Source: Caulobacter sp. (lineage in GTDB: Bacteria; Pseudomonadota; Alphaproteobacteria; Caulobacterales; Caulobacteraceae). Taken from it: a DNA stretch of 64,000 bases. The notes below the pieces were generated by a model. The model did not search any database. It was not told where the DNA came from and saw nothing but the letters and a program-made list of their open reading frames with translations. Position 1 is the first letter of the stretch. Every line of letters begins with the position of its first letter. A program made the position numbers and the translations under genes. Shown here piece after piece: positions 52,995 through 62,579 of the stretch. The DNA is taken from positions 319,056 through 383,055 of the forward strand of contig JAGHZU010000003.1 of NCBI GenBank assembly GCA_017745235.1. The letters are read 5' to 3'.

Positions 52995-55160
52995 TTGGCG
53001 TCAGGGTTGGGTAAAGTCTTGCTGGGCGGAGCCGGCGTGGCCGTGCTTTTCGGAGTCGCGTTCGCCCAGGACCAGGACAACGCCGACCTGCCTGGCGGCC
53101 CGGTGCCCTACAACGCCTTGCCTCGCACGCCTGGCCTGATCCAGACCCCGCCGATCGCCCGCTACGCCACGCCGGCCGAGGCCGACGCCGCCAACCTGCG
53201 CACCGCCGTCACCAGCCGCGATCCGTCCCAGATCCGCATGGCGATGAGCAGCATCCAGGATCCGCTATCGCGCAAGATCGCCCTGTGGGCGCTGGTGGAC
53301 GCCGGCGCCGAGAGCATGAGCTTCTTCGAGCTGGATCAGGCTCGCCGGGATCTTTCAGGCTGGCCGCGCGCGACACGCCGCGAGAACGCCGCCGAAAAGG
53401 CGCTGGGAACCTCGGGCCTGGACCCAAAGCAGACCATCGCCTGGTTTGGCGGTCGCGATCCCCAGACCGCCGAAGGCGCGATGGCCCTGGCTTCGGCCTA
53501 TCAGGCCTCGGGTCGCGCCGCGGACGCCACCAGTCTGATTCGCCGCTTCTGGCGCGACCAGGTGTTCGAAGCCGACGCTCAGCGCGCCATGCAAGCCCGG
53601 TTCGGCAGTCTGCTGACCGCCGACGACTACGTGCGTCGCGCCGATATCCTATTGTACGGCCCGCAAGGTCCGGCCGCGCGCGACATGGTGGCCATGCTGC
53701 CCTACGACCAGCAGGCTACGGCCCAGGTCCGCATCGCCTTCCGGTCCAACGCGTCCAACGCCAACGACCTGTTCAACGCCCTTTCGCCCGCCCAGCAAGC
53801 CCAGCCGGGCGTGGTGTTCGAGCGCGCTGCCTATCTGCGCCGCAAAGGCATGGACACCCTGGCCCTGCCGCTGGTGCGACAGTTCCCCTCGCCGCCGCCC
53901 ACCGATGAAGCGTCTTCAGCCGTATGGCGTGAGCGCAAGCAGTTGGTGGTCTCGGCCCTGAAGGCCGGCGACAACGCCGGAGCCTACGCCGCCGCCGACG
54001 CCAAGCTGCGCGCGGGGGCCGACGCCGCCGAGAGCGAGTTCTACGCCGGCTGGATCGCCCTGACCCGCCTGAAGAACCCTGACGCGGCGGCCGACCACTT
54101 CGCCCGCATCGCCGAGATCGGCGCCTCACCCATCACCCGCGGTCGCGCCCTCTACTGGCAGGGTCGCGCCGCCGAGGCGCAGGGCGACCGCATCGCCGCC
54201 CAGGCCTTCTACGCAGAGGGCGCGCGCTACATCACCACCTTCTACGGCCAGCTGGCCGCCGAGAAGGCCGGGATCAAGGAGATCCGCCTCGACAAGGATC
54301 CGGTCATCACCCAGGCCGACCGAAACCGGTTCGAGGGCCGGGAACTGGTGCGCGCAGTCCGCACCCTGATGGCCGCCGGCGCCCGCGACCAGGTACGCGT
54401 CTTCGTGCTGTTCATTGACGACCAGTTGCCCACCGCCGAGGAAGAGGCCCTGCTGGTCGACCTGGCCCGCACCTATGGCGATCCGGACCTGGCCATGCGA
54501 GCGGTCCGCACCGCCGCCCAGCGTGGCTTCATCTTGCCTGAGCGCGGCTATCCGCTGCTGGACCATCTGTTCACGCCCGGCCCGGGCGCCGCCGAAACGG
54601 CCTTCGTCTATTCGATCTCGCGCCAGGAGAGCAATTTCGATCCCAACGCCCGCTCGGCCCCGGGCGCGCGCGGCATGATGCAGCTGATGCCGGCGACGGC
54701 GGCCATCGTGGCCCGCCAGCTGGGCGAGAACCACAGCGTCGATCGCTTGTCGGATCCCTTCTACAACATGCGCCTGGGCTCGACCTATCTGGGCAGCATG
54801 GTCAACAATTTCAGCGGCTCCTACATCATGGCCGCCGCCGCCTACAACGCCGGCCCCGGCCGTCCGACCCAATGGGTGACCCTGTGCGGCGACCCGCGCG
54901 GCGCCACCACCGATCCGCTCGACTTCATCGAGTGCATCCCCTTCTCCGAGACCCGCAACTATGTGATGCGGACCATCGAGACGACCATGGTCTATCGCGC
55001 CCGGCTGAACGGCGGCGTGGCCCCGTTGACCTTGTCGTCCGACCTCAAACGGGGCGGTTACAACTACGCCGGCCCGATCGGCGCCCTGCCCCCCATCGGC
55101 GGCGCGACGACCAGCGCGCCCGCGATCCCGCAGGGCGGCTATACGCCCGGAACGCGCTAG
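52995..55160 (+). CDS. Soluble lytic murein transglycosylase
   Basis: A ~721-residue exported enzyme. A signal peptide ([19 protein letters not shown]) precedes a long alpha-superhelical region (residues ~100-560, Slt70-like U domain) and a C-terminal SLT domain ending near 690: [21 protein letters not shown] with the catalytic Glu, then [15 protein letters not shown] and [11 protein letters not shown]. The TTG at 52995 has AAGGAG 8 bases upstream, so I use it; the open frame continues upstream but without family features. It shares its CTAG stop with the ABC ATPase gene. Confidence 0.93.
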   Translation: MASGLGKVLLGGAGVAVLFGVAFAQDQDNADLPGGPVPYNALPRTPGLIQTPPIARYATPAEADAANLRTAVTSRDPSQIRMAMSSIQDPLSRKIALWALVDAGAESMSFFELDQARRDLSGWPRATRRENAAEKALGTSGLDPKQTIAWFGGRDPQTAEGAMALASAYQASGRAADATSLIRRFWRDQVFEADAQRAMQARFGSLLTADDYVRRADILLYGPQGPAARDMVAMLPYDQQATAQVRIAFRSNASNANDLFNALSPAQQAQPGVVFERAAYLRRKGMDTLALPLVRQFPSPPPTDEASSAVWRERKQLVVSALKAGDNAGAYAAADAKLRAGADAAESEFYAGWIALTRLKNPDAAADHFARIAEIGASPITRGRALYWQGRAAEAQGDRIAAQAFYAEGARYITTFYGQLAAEKAGIKEIRLDKDPVITQADRNRFEGRELVRAVRTLMAAGARDQVRVFVLFIDDQLPTAEEEALLVDLARTYGDPDLAMRAVRTAAQRGFILPERGYPLLDHLFTPGPGAAETAFVYSISRQESNFDPNARSAPGARGMMQLMPATAAIVARQLGENHSVDRLSDPFYNMRLGSTYLGSMVNNFSGSYIMAAAAYNAGPGRPTQWVTLCGDPRGATTDPLDFIECIPFSETRNYVMRTIETTMVYRARLNGGVAPLTLSSDLKRGGYNYAGPIGALPPIGGATTSAPAIPQGGYTPGTR

Positions 55161-55918
55161 GCTCCCCGCCGCCGCGCGACCACCACCAGGCCGGCCGGGG
55201 TCTCGACCAGGGCCCCGTCCAGCCTGAAGACCTCCGCCAGAACCTGGGGCGACAGCGCCTTCATCGGCGCGCCCTGCGCGGCGACGCGGCCATGGTCGAG
55301 CACCACCAGGCGATCGCAGGCCCGCGCGGCCAGGCCCAGGTCGTGCAGCGTCACCACAACCGCCGCGCCTCGCGCCGCTTCGTCCCTCAGCAGCTCCAGC
55401 GTCAGGAGTTGGGCGTCGGGATCCAGTCCGGCCACCGGCTCGTCGGCCACCAGCAGGGGCGCACGGGTGGCCAGAAGGCGCGCCAGCAGCACCCGCGCGC
55501 GCTCGCCGCCCGACATGTCCAGCACGCCGCGGTCGGCCAGGGCCGCGGCGCCGGTGCGGTCCAGGCGGTCCCGAGCCACGGCCAAGGCCTCGCCGGGCGG
55601 CAGGTCGGGCGCGCCCAGGGCGGCGACCTCAAGCGCCGGCAGGTTCCAGGCCAACCTGCGCTCCTGCGGCAGATAGCCGACCAGCCGCGCCCGCTCGACG
55701 GGGTTCAGTTCGGCGATCGGCCGTCCCGAAAGCAGCGCCCGTCCCGCCTCCAGCGGCATCAGGCCCAGCCCCGCCCGCAGCAGGCTGGTCTTGCCCGCGC
55801 CGTTGGGGCCGACCACGCCCAACACCTCGCCAGGCGAGACGTCCAGGGCGGCGCCGTCCAGCACCAGGGCCTTGCCACGCTGGGCCTTCAGCCCGTCCAG
55901 GGTCCAGGCGGCCGTCAT
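55157..55918 (-). CDS. FecE-type ABC transporter ATP-binding protein
   Basis: A 253-residue ATPase: Walker A GVVGPNGAGKTSLLRAGLGL, signature LDMSGGERARVLLARLL, Walker B LLVADEPVAGLD and the His switch VVVTLHDLGLAARA. It pairs with the FecCD-type permease; ATGA overlap with that gene. The importer is for iron-siderophore, heme or cobalamin. Confidence 0.95.
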   Translation of the reverse strand: MTAAWTLDGLKAQRGKALVLDGAALDVSPGEVLGVVGPNGAGKTSLLRAGLGLMPLEAGRALLSGRPIAELNPVERARLVGYLPQERRLAWNLPALEVAALGAPDLPPGEALAVARDRLDRTGAAALADRGVLDMSGGERARVLLARLLATRAPLLVADEPVAGLDPDAQLLTLELLRDEAARGAAVVVTLHDLGLAARACDRLVVLDHGRVAAQGAPMKALSPQVLAEVFRLDGALVETPAGLVVVARRRGA

Positions 55919-56895
55919 GCGCGCCAACTCCGCGCCGCCCGCCAGGCCAGCAGGGCGAAGACCGGCGCGCCGAACAGGGCCGTGACCACGCCCAGCTTCA
56001 ACTCCTGCTCGGTGGGGATCATCCGGGCGGCCAGGTCGGCGGCCACCAGGAGCAGAGCGCCCGCCAGGGCCGATGGGCGCAGGATACGCCCCGGATCGTC
56101 GCGCACGGCCGCTCGCACCAGATGGGGCGCGGCCAGGCCCACGAAACCGATCACGCCCGCCGCCGCGACGGCCGCCCCCGCCAGCAAGGCCGAACCGGCC
56201 ACCGCCGCCACGCGCAGCCGCGCCATCGGCAGGCCCGACATCTGGGCGGCCTCCTCGCCCAGGGTCAGCATGCGCAGGCCCTTGGCGGCGTACATGCACA
56301 GCCCCGCGCCTACGATCATTGGTCCCAGGGCGCGCGCCAAGTCGGTGAGATCCCGGTTCTCGACCGAACCCATCAGCCAGGCCAGCACCTCGGCCGTCGC
56401 CACAGGCGAAGGCGAAAGGTTGAAGACCAGGGCCGTCAGCGCGCCGGCGAAGGCCGACAGCGCCACGCCGAACAGGATCAGCACCTCCGGCTCGCGGAAG
56501 CGCGCCGCCAGGCCGATCACCACGACCCCTGCCGCCAGGGCGCCGACGAGGGCGCTGGCCTCGACCGCGCCCGGCAAGGCCGCCAGGCCGCCGGCGATGG
56601 CCAGGGACGCGCCCAGTCCCGCCGTGGCCGACACGCCCAGCACGCCCGGCTCGGCCAAGGGATTGCGTAGCAGGCCCTGCATCGTCGCCCCCGCCAGCCC
56701 GAGCCCAGCCCCGATCAGGGCCGCCATCAGCACGCGCGGTAGGCGGATGGTCCATAGCACCTCGCCCGGCGGCGAGGCTGGATCGGCGAAGGCCTGATGA
56801 TACTGCGCCGCGCTGAACTGGCTTTCGCCCAGCGACACCGCGACGGCCGCCAGGGCCAGCAGGCCCAGCACAAGAAAGAGCTCCAGCCGCCTCAT
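55915..56895 (-). CDS. FecCD-family iron/B12 ABC transporter permease
   Basis: A 326-residue protein with ~9-10 hydrophobic helices. Family motifs: RLPRVLMAALIGAGLGLAGATMQGLLRNPLAEPGVLG and FVGLAAPHLVRAAVRDDPGRILRPSALAGALLLVAAD. A dimer forms the pore. Overlaps the upstream substrate-binding gene by ATGA. Confidence 0.95.
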   Translation of the reverse strand: MRRLELFLVLGLLALAAVAVSLGESQFSAAQYHQAFADPASPPGEVLWTIRLPRVLMAALIGAGLGLAGATMQGLLRNPLAEPGVLGVSATAGLGASLAIAGGLAALPGAVEASALVGALAAGVVVIGLAARFREPEVLILFGVALSAFAGALTALVFNLSPSPVATAEVLAWLMGSVENRDLTDLARALGPMIVGAGLCMYAAKGLRMLTLGEEAAQMSGLPMARLRVAAVAGSALLAGAAVAAAGVIGFVGLAAPHLVRAAVRDDPGRILRPSALAGALLLVAADLAARMIPTEQELKLGVVTALFGAPVFALLAWRAARSWRA

Positions 56896-57698
56896 CGGGC
56901 CGACCGCGCCAGAAGCTCGGCGCCGTCGGCGGCGAACCAGGCCGAGCAGCCGACCATGGCGCCGGGCAGCGACGCCGCCACCCGCCCGCCCGTCACCCGA
57001 CGCAAGGCTGCGTGCCGCCCCGGCCCCCAGCGGTCGCTTCCGGCACGGGTCAGGTCGAAAAAGCCCAGCACCACCGTCTTGGGCGGCGACAGCACCAGTT
57101 GCTCCAGCGGCGCGGGCGAGAAGTAGGGTTGGCGGGAGGCGTTGCCGAAGCCCGCCGCCCGCAGCATGGCGTCGATCATCGTGTGGGGTCCGGCCGTGTA
57201 GCCGCCCGGGGTCAGGTACAGGGCCTGGCGTCCCCGGCCCGCGCCCGCCGCCCGGACCAGCTTGCGGTCCATGTCGGCCAGCAGCGCCTCGCCCTGAACC
57301 GGCCGGTCCAGCGCCCTGGCCACCAGGCGGACATTGCCCCGCACGCCGTCGAAGTCGGAAGCGTCGCCAAGGCTGACCGTGGCGATCCCCCGCCGGGCCA
57401 GAGCCGCCGTCAGCCGCGTGTCACCGCCCCACTGGCGAACCACGACGTCGGGGCGCGCGGCCAGAACCGCCTCGATCGTGGCGCGGCGCTGCGGCAATCC
57501 CTTGGCCTGCGCACGCATGAACGAATCCGGCGCGTCGGCGCGCGGCGACAGGCCCACGATGGTCGGCCGCGCCGCCAAGGCCAGCACGTATTGGTCGGCG
57601 CAGGAGTCGAGCGACATCACGCGTCGCGCGCCCGCCAGGGCTGGCGCGGCCCAGGCGATCAGGCCGCCGACGCACAAGGCGGCCACGACGCGGCGCAT
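56892..57698 (-). CDS. Periplasmic substrate-binding protein of the FecBCD-type importer
   Basis: A 268-residue exported protein. Signal peptide (RVVAALCVGGLIAWAAPALAGA) then a BtuF/FecB fold: RVMSLDSCADQYVLALAARPTIVGLSPRAD and ARPDVVVRQWGGDTRLTAALA, GIATVSLGDASDFDGVRGNVR. Ligand cannot be chosen between siderophore, heme and cobalamin. 4 bases downstream of a TetR gene, so the regulator leads the operon. Confidence 0.9.
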   Translation of the reverse strand: MRRVVAALCVGGLIAWAAPALAGARRVMSLDSCADQYVLALAARPTIVGLSPRADAPDSFMRAQAKGLPQRRATIEAVLAARPDVVVRQWGGDTRLTAALARRGIATVSLGDASDFDGVRGNVRLVARALDRPVQGEALLADMDRKLVRAAGAGRGRQALYLTPGGYTAGPHTMIDAMLRAAGFGNASRQPYFSPAPLEQLVLSPPKTVVLGFFDLTRAGSDRWGPGRHAALRRVTGGRVAASLPGAMVGCSAWFAADGAELLARSAR

Positions 57699-57702
57699 GG
57701 GA

Positions 57703-58338
57703 TTAATCCGTGACCAGGCCGTGCAGCAAGCCGTCCAGCGTGACCCGCATCAGCTCCTCGCGCGGCGCCCAATTGCGGTCAGGCATGGTGATGAGCAGCG
57801 CCACAAGACCGTGGCAGGCCGCCCACAGCACCTGGGCCGCGCTCTCGCCCGAACCGGTGCGCAGGCGGCCGGCGGCGGCGATCTCGTGGATCGGGCCGCT
57901 GAACTCGGCGAAGCAGCGATCGCCCAGCTCGGCGGTCGCGGCCTGCTTCTCCTTGGAGATCACGTCGCGCGAACCACAGAACACCAACTGGTAGGTGTTG
58001 GGATTGTCCAGGGCGAAGCGCATGTACGCCTCGAGCATCAGCTTCACCCGCGCCACCGCGTCGATCGGCCGGTGCGCGATGTCGGTGTTCAGCGCCAGCA
58101 ACTGCCCGATCGCGCCATCGCTGATCTCCAGCAGGATCTGGTCCTTGTCTCGGAAGTGCATGTAGAGCGCGGTCGACGACACGCCCACGGCGTCGGCGAT
58201 CTTGCGGATCGTCGCCCCGGCATAGCCCTCGGCGATGAAGATCTTCTCGGCGGCGGCCAGGATCTCCCCGCGACGCAGATGCCCGTCTCCTTTGGGCTTG
58301 CGAGCGGATTTGTGCGGTTTCTTCAGCGCGACCGTCAC
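57703..58338 (-). CDS. TetR/AcrR family regulator
   Basis: A 211-residue repressor with a Lys-rich start (KKPHKSARKPKGDGHLRRGEIL), the helix-turn-helix ILAAAEKIFIAEGYAGATIRKIADAVGVSSTALYMHFRDKDQIL (~25-70) and a helical effector domain. GTG start. First gene of the importer operon and divergent from a glycosyltransferase gene, either of which may be its target. Confidence 0.93.
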   Translation of the reverse strand: MTVALKKPHKSARKPKGDGHLRRGEILAAAEKIFIAEGYAGATIRKIADAVGVSSTALYMHFRDKDQILLEISDGAIGQLLALNTDIAHRPIDAVARVKLMLEAYMRFALDNPNTYQLVFCGSRDVISKEKQAATAELGDRCFAEFSGPIHEIAAAGRLRTGSGESAAQVLWAACHGLVALLITMPDRNWAPREELMRVTLDGLLHGLVTD

Positions 58339-58507
58339 GATGCGGCGTTCCCCATGTCTGTCCCCGAGTCCGATACTAAACGGGAATCACCCAAGTACCG
58401 CAACTTTCGACCCTTTTCTCGAAACGGGCATTTTTCCGTTTGACATCTTTAAGTTGAATATTCGCTATCTGCCCGCTGGATCCGACGAAGCGCGACCGGG
58501 GGGTTGA

Positions 58508-59977
58508 ATGGCGCGGGAGGAACGAGACCAGCACGCGCGCGCCTATGCCTTGGGCCGGGGACCGGACGCCGGCCTTACCGCCGGCTCGACTGAGGGCGCG
58601 CCCGTTCCTGGGGTCACCGGCTTCGCCGACCAGGCCCGGCGGCGTTTTTCACCGCGCCAACGGAACGCACTGATCGTCCTGGCCCTGATCTTCGCCGCCT
58701 TCATCTGGCGACGGCCGGCGGCGATGGCCGAAGCGGTCCACCTGATCTTCTTCGCGGGCTTCATGCTCAGCGCGCTGGTCAAGCTGGCGGCGGCCTGCAC
58801 GCCCCGGCGCATCGACACGACTCCGCTCCTCGCCGAGGAGGATCTGCCGGCCTACACGGTGATCGTCCCGCTCTATCGCGAGGCCTCGGTAGCTGCCGAG
58901 TTGGTCGCCAACCTCTCGCGACTGGACTATCCGCGCGACCGGCTGGAAGTCCTGATCGCGCTGGAGGCCAGCGATCGCGAGACCCAGGCCGCCTTCGCCG
59001 CGCTGGACCTTCCGGCCGGCTTCCAGGTGTTGATCGCCCCGCCGGGCGAGCCGCGCACCAAGCCGCGCGCCTGCAACGTCGCCCTGGAGCGCGCCCATGG
59101 CGAGTTCGTGGTGATCTACGACGCCGAGGACGCTCCGCATCCCGGCCAGCTTCGCGAGGCCGCCGCGCGCTTCGCCGCCGAAGGCCCCGATCTGGCCTGC
59201 CTGCAAGCGCCGCTACGCATCGAACCCGACCAGCGCTTCCTGCCCGACCAGTTCGCCCTGGAATATGCCGTGCTGTTCGAGGTGTTCCTGCCGGCCCTCT
59301 CCCGCTGGGGCCTGCCCTTCCCGCTGGGCGGCACCAGCAACCACTTCCGCGCCGCGCCCTTGCGCGCCGCGGGCGGTTGGGACCCGTTCAACGTCACCGA
59401 GGATGCTGACGTCGGTTTTCGCCTGGCCGCCCGGGGCAAGCGCCTGGGCGTGATCTCTCTGCCGACCCTGGAGACGGCCCCGACGGAGTGGCGTGTCTGG
59501 CGGCCACAGAGGGCGCGATGGATCAAAGGCCACATTCACACCCTGGCCGTCCACACGCGCGGCCCACTGGTACGGTCGCCACGCGGCGCGGCCGCCCTGG
59601 TCCTGACCCTGGCCCTGTCCGTCGCCGCCAGCCACCTGCACGGACCCATGTTCGTGTGGCTGGTGCTGAACGTTGTGGGCGCGATACTGGGCCTTTGTCC
59701 GTCGGTCGAGCTGATGGACCAGGTGCTGGTTGTCCTGGGCTGGAGCTGTTCGGCCATCGCCGGCGCCGTGGCCCAGCAGCGGGCTGGTCAACCGCCTCGC
59801 ATGCTGCCGTTGATAGGCGCGATCGCTTACTGGCCCCTCCAGAGCCTGGCCGCGGCCAAGGCGCTCGGGCAGTTCGTCCGCGCCCCGTCGCACTGGGACA
59901 AGACCCCGCACACGCCGCGCACCGCGCGCCCGTTGCTGGTGCGCGAGGTCGCGCGCACTGGACGGGCCTTGCCCTGA
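58508..59977 (+). CDS. GT2 family glycosyltransferase (membrane, cellulose-synthase-like)
   Basis: A 489-residue processive-type transferase. Helices near residues 55-100, then the GT2 domain with YTVIVPLYREASVAAELVANL, VIYDAEDAPHPGQL (DAED, DxD-like), GGTSNHFRAAPLRAAGGWD, FNVTEDADVGFRLAARG (TED) and RVWRPQRARWIKGHIHT (QRARW), followed by three C-terminal helices. Probably builds a surface polysaccharide; product unknown. Candidate TTGACA (58440-58445) lies 63 bases upstream, in a short AT-rich stretch. Confidence 0.92.
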   Translation: MAREERDQHARAYALGRGPDAGLTAGSTEGAPVPGVTGFADQARRRFSPRQRNALIVLALIFAAFIWRRPAAMAEAVHLIFFAGFMLSALVKLAAACTPRRIDTTPLLAEEDLPAYTVIVPLYREASVAAELVANLSRLDYPRDRLEVLIALEASDRETQAAFAALDLPAGFQVLIAPPGEPRTKPRACNVALERAHGEFVVIYDAEDAPHPGQLREAAARFAAEGPDLACLQAPLRIEPDQRFLPDQFALEYAVLFEVFLPALSRWGLPFPLGGTSNHFRAAPLRAAGGWDPFNVTEDADVGFRLAARGKRLGVISLPTLETAPTEWRVWRPQRARWIKGHIHTLAVHTRGPLVRSPRGAAALVLTLALSVAASHLHGPMFVWLVLNVVGAILGLCPSVELMDQVLVVLGWSCSAIAGAVAQQRAGQPPRMLPLIGAIAYWPLQSLAAAKALGQFVRAPSHWDKTPHTPRTARPLLVREVARTGRALP

Positions 59978-59995
59978 GCGCGTATTGGCGGGCGC

Positions 59996-60898
59996 ATGGA
60001 TCCGACTATCGCCGCCGCTCCCATCGTCATGCGCACTACGGGCTGGGCCGACTACGCCCTGCTCGATAGCGGGCATGGCAAGAAGCTTGAGCGCTATGGC
60101 CGCTACACCGTCGTGCGGCCCGAGCCGCAGTGTTTCTGGGCCCCGCGCCTGGACCAGAAGGTGTGGGACACCGCCGACGCGGTTTTCGACCCCACCGATG
60201 AGGACGAAGCCGGGCGCTGGCGCTTCAAGGGCAAACCCCTGGAGAAGTTCCCGCTGGGCTGGGACGAGGTGAAGTTCAACGGACAGTTCACGCCGTTCCG
60301 TCACCTGGCCTTCTTCCCCGAGCAGGCCGCCAACTGGGCCTGGCAGAACGAGCGCGTGAGCGCCATCAGGGGCAAGCAGCCCAAGGTGCTGAACCTGTTC
60401 GGCTATACGGGCGTGGCGAGCCTGGTCTGCGCCGCCGCCGGCGCGGCCGTCACCCATGTGGACGCCTCCAAGAAGTCGGTCGGCTTCGCACGCGAGAACG
60501 CCGCCTTCGCTGGCCTGGCCGACAAGCCGATCCGCTGGATCGTGGAGGACGCCCGCCGGTTCGTCGCCCGCGAGGTCCGTCGCGGCAACACCTATGACGG
60601 CGTCATCCTGGACCCGCCCAAGTTCGGCCGCGGCGCCGACGGCGAGGTCTGGCGCCTGTTCGAGGACCTCGCGGCCCTGACAGCCGACTGCGCCCGATTG
60701 CTGTCGCCCGACGCCTCGTTCCTGCTGATGAACGCCTACGCCGCCCGCGTGTCCGGTGCGGCGCTGTCGGGCCTGCTGGCCCAGGAACTGAAGGGGCGCG
60801 GCGGCGTCATCGACTGGGGCGAACTGGCGCTGGTGGAAGAGAAGGGCGACCGCCAGATCGGCCTGTCGTTCTTCGCCCGCTGGGCTTCGGAAGGGTGA
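59996..60898 (+). CDS. Class I SAM-dependent rRNA methyltransferase (RlmI/RlmK-like)
   Basis: A 300-residue enzyme. The SAM site is NLFGYTGVASLVCAAAGAAVTHVDASKKSVGFA and the catalytic region VILDPPKFGRGADGEVWRLFEDL with DPPKF, the mark of m5C or m2G rRNA methyltransferases of the RlmI/YwbD kind. The usual N-terminal PUA-like domain is short. Next gene is another RNA methyltransferase with overlapping stop and start. Confidence 0.9.
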   Translation: MDPTIAAAPIVMRTTGWADYALLDSGHGKKLERYGRYTVVRPEPQCFWAPRLDQKVWDTADAVFDPTDEDEAGRWRFKGKPLEKFPLGWDEVKFNGQFTPFRHLAFFPEQAANWAWQNERVSAIRGKQPKVLNLFGYTGVASLVCAAAGAAVTHVDASKKSVGFARENAAFAGLADKPIRWIVEDARRFVAREVRRGNTYDGVILDPPKFGRGADGEVWRLFEDLAALTADCARLLSPDASFLLMNAYAARVSGAALSGLLAQELKGRGGVIDWGELALVEEKGDRQIGLSFFARWASEG

Positions 60899-60900
60899 CA

Positions 60901-61695
60901 ATGATGAACGCCAAGACCGTCACCTCGCTCTCCAACAACACCGTCAAGGCCGTCCGCGCCCTGCATATGCGCAAGGAGCGCGAGGAGAGCGGCCTGTTTC
61001 TGGCCGAGGGCCTGAAGATCGTCATCGAGGCGATCGACTGCGGCCATGCGCCCAAGATCCTGATGTACGGCCGCGACGCCGCCGACCATCCGATGCTGCA
61101 GAAGGCCAGCCAGGCCTGCCTGAAGGCCGGCGGCGAGGTGATCGAGGTCAACCGCGAGATTCTGGAAAAGGTCTCGCGCCGCGACAATCCCCAGGCCGTG
61201 GTCGGGGTCTTCAAGCAAGTCTACACGCCGCTGTCGGCCATCGTGCCCGAAAGCGCCCCCTGCTGGGTGGCCATGCAGGCCGTGCGCGATCCCGGCAACC
61301 TGGGCACCGTGATCCGCACCGCCGATGCGGCCGGCTGCGGCGGGGTGATCCTGGTGGGCGACTGCGTGGATCCCTATTCCGTCGAGGGCGTACGAGCCAC
61401 GATGGGTTCGATCTTCGCGGTGAAGATCGCCAAGGCCAGCGTGCAGGAATTCCTGGCCTGGCGCGAGGAGTGGCCCGGCAGCGTGATCGGCACCCTCCTG
61501 ACCGCCACCGTCGATCACAAGAGCGCCGACTACGTGAAGCCGTCGCTGATCCTGATGGGCAACGAACAGCAGGGCCTGCCGCCCGAACTGGCCGCCGCCT
61601 GCGACGTCAACGTCAAGATCCCCATGCGCGGCCGCGCCGACAGCCTGAACCTTAGCGTCGCCACGGGGATCATGATCTATACGGTGACGGGCTGA
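60901..61695 (+). CDS. TrmH family RNA methyltransferase (SPOUT)
   Basis: A 265-residue 2'-O-methyltransferase. The SPOUT knot motifs are VRDPGNLGTVIRTADAAGCGGVILVGDCVDPYSVEGVRA, LMGNEQQGLP and RGRADSLNLSVATGIMIY. N-terminal helical part (VKAVRALHMRKEREESGLFLAEG) is the substrate-binding L30e-like domain seen in RlmB/TrmH relatives. ATG 60901 has GGAAGG 6 bases upstream; GTG 60895 and ATG 60904 are alternatives. Coupled to the preceding methyltransferase. Confidence 0.94.
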   Translation: MMNAKTVTSLSNNTVKAVRALHMRKEREESGLFLAEGLKIVIEAIDCGHAPKILMYGRDAADHPMLQKASQACLKAGGEVIEVNREILEKVSRRDNPQAVVGVFKQVYTPLSAIVPESAPCWVAMQAVRDPGNLGTVIRTADAAGCGGVILVGDCVDPYSVEGVRATMGSIFAVKIAKASVQEFLAWREEWPGSVIGTLLTATVDHKSADYVKPSLILMGNEQQGLPPELAAACDVNVKIPMRGRADSLNLSVATGIMIYTVTG

Positions 61696-61718
61696 AGCGT
61701 AGCTCCCCGGAGGTCTCG

Positions 61719-62579
61719 ATGCGTTGGCTGGCCCTGTCCCTCGTGCTGATCGCTTCGCCGACCCAGGCCCAGCAAGTCCCTGACGACCAGGCCGATGTCA
61801 GCGTCGCCGCGCCGGCCTGGGCGGCGGGCGCAGGTCCGGTCCTGGCGATCGATGGGGCGCACAAGAACTTCCACACGATCGACGGCCGCTACGCGCCCTT
61901 CGCGGCCCTGGCCCGCAGCGACGGGTTCAGCGTCGTCGGCAACGACGCCCCCTTCAGCGCCGACAGCCTCGCGAGGATCAAGCTCCTGGTCATGGCCAAC
62001 GCCAGCCAGGACCTGACGCCAGAGGAGATCAAGGCCGTCCGCGCCTGGGTCGAGGACGGTGGATCCCTGCTCCTGATCGCCGACCACATGCCCTTCGCCC
62101 ACGCCGCCGACGGCCTGGCCCAGGCTTTCGGCTTCCGCTTCGAAAGCAGCTACGCCTTCGAGGAGCCACGAGGCCCCGAGCAATTCTCCAGAGCCAACGG
62201 CCGGCTGCTGGACACGCCGGTCACGCACGCGACGGCCAAGACGCCGGCGATCGACAGCGTCTACGCCTTCACCGGCACGGTGCTGCACGCTCCGCCCCAG
62301 GCGACCGTGGTCATGCGGCTGGGAAGAGGCTGGACGATCTTCTATCCGACCGAGCCGTGGAAGTTCGACGGCGTCCCGCAGCGCCCCTCCGAGGACGACG
62401 ACTTGCGCGGCGCGATCATGACCGTCGGCAAGGGCCGGGTGGCCTTGTTCAGCGAGGCGGCCATGTTCAGCGCCCAGCGCGCGGGCCAGGGCGGTTTCAT
62501 GGGCTTCAACTATCCGCAGGCCAGCCAGAACAAGGCTTTCCTGCTGAACGTGCTGCACTGGCTGAACCAGCGCCCCTAG
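61719..62579 (+). CDS. Exported DUF4350-like / GATase-fold protein
   Basis: A 286-residue exported protein. Signal peptide MRWLALSLVLIASPTQAQ. The layout VLAIDGAHKNFHTIDGRY, FAALARSDGFSVVGNDAPF, LLVMANASQDLTPEEIKAVRAWVEDGGSLLLIADHMPF and later VGKGRVALFSEAAMFSAQ match DUF4350-type glutamine-amidotransferase-like folds, but no Cys nucleophile is visible. Function unknown. Shares a CTAG stop with the convergent hrpB gene. Confidence 0.8.
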   Translation: MRWLALSLVLIASPTQAQQVPDDQADVSVAAPAWAAGAGPVLAIDGAHKNFHTIDGRYAPFAALARSDGFSVVGNDAPFSADSLARIKLLVMANASQDLTPEEIKAVRAWVEDGGSLLLIADHMPFAHAADGLAQAFGFRFESSYAFEEPRGPEQFSRANGRLLDTPVTHATAKTPAIDSVYAFTGTVLHAPPQATVVMRLGRGWTIFYPTEPWKFDGVPQRPSEDDDLRGAIMTVGKGRVALFSEAAMFSAQRAGQGGFMGFNYPQASQNKAFLLNVLHWLNQRP

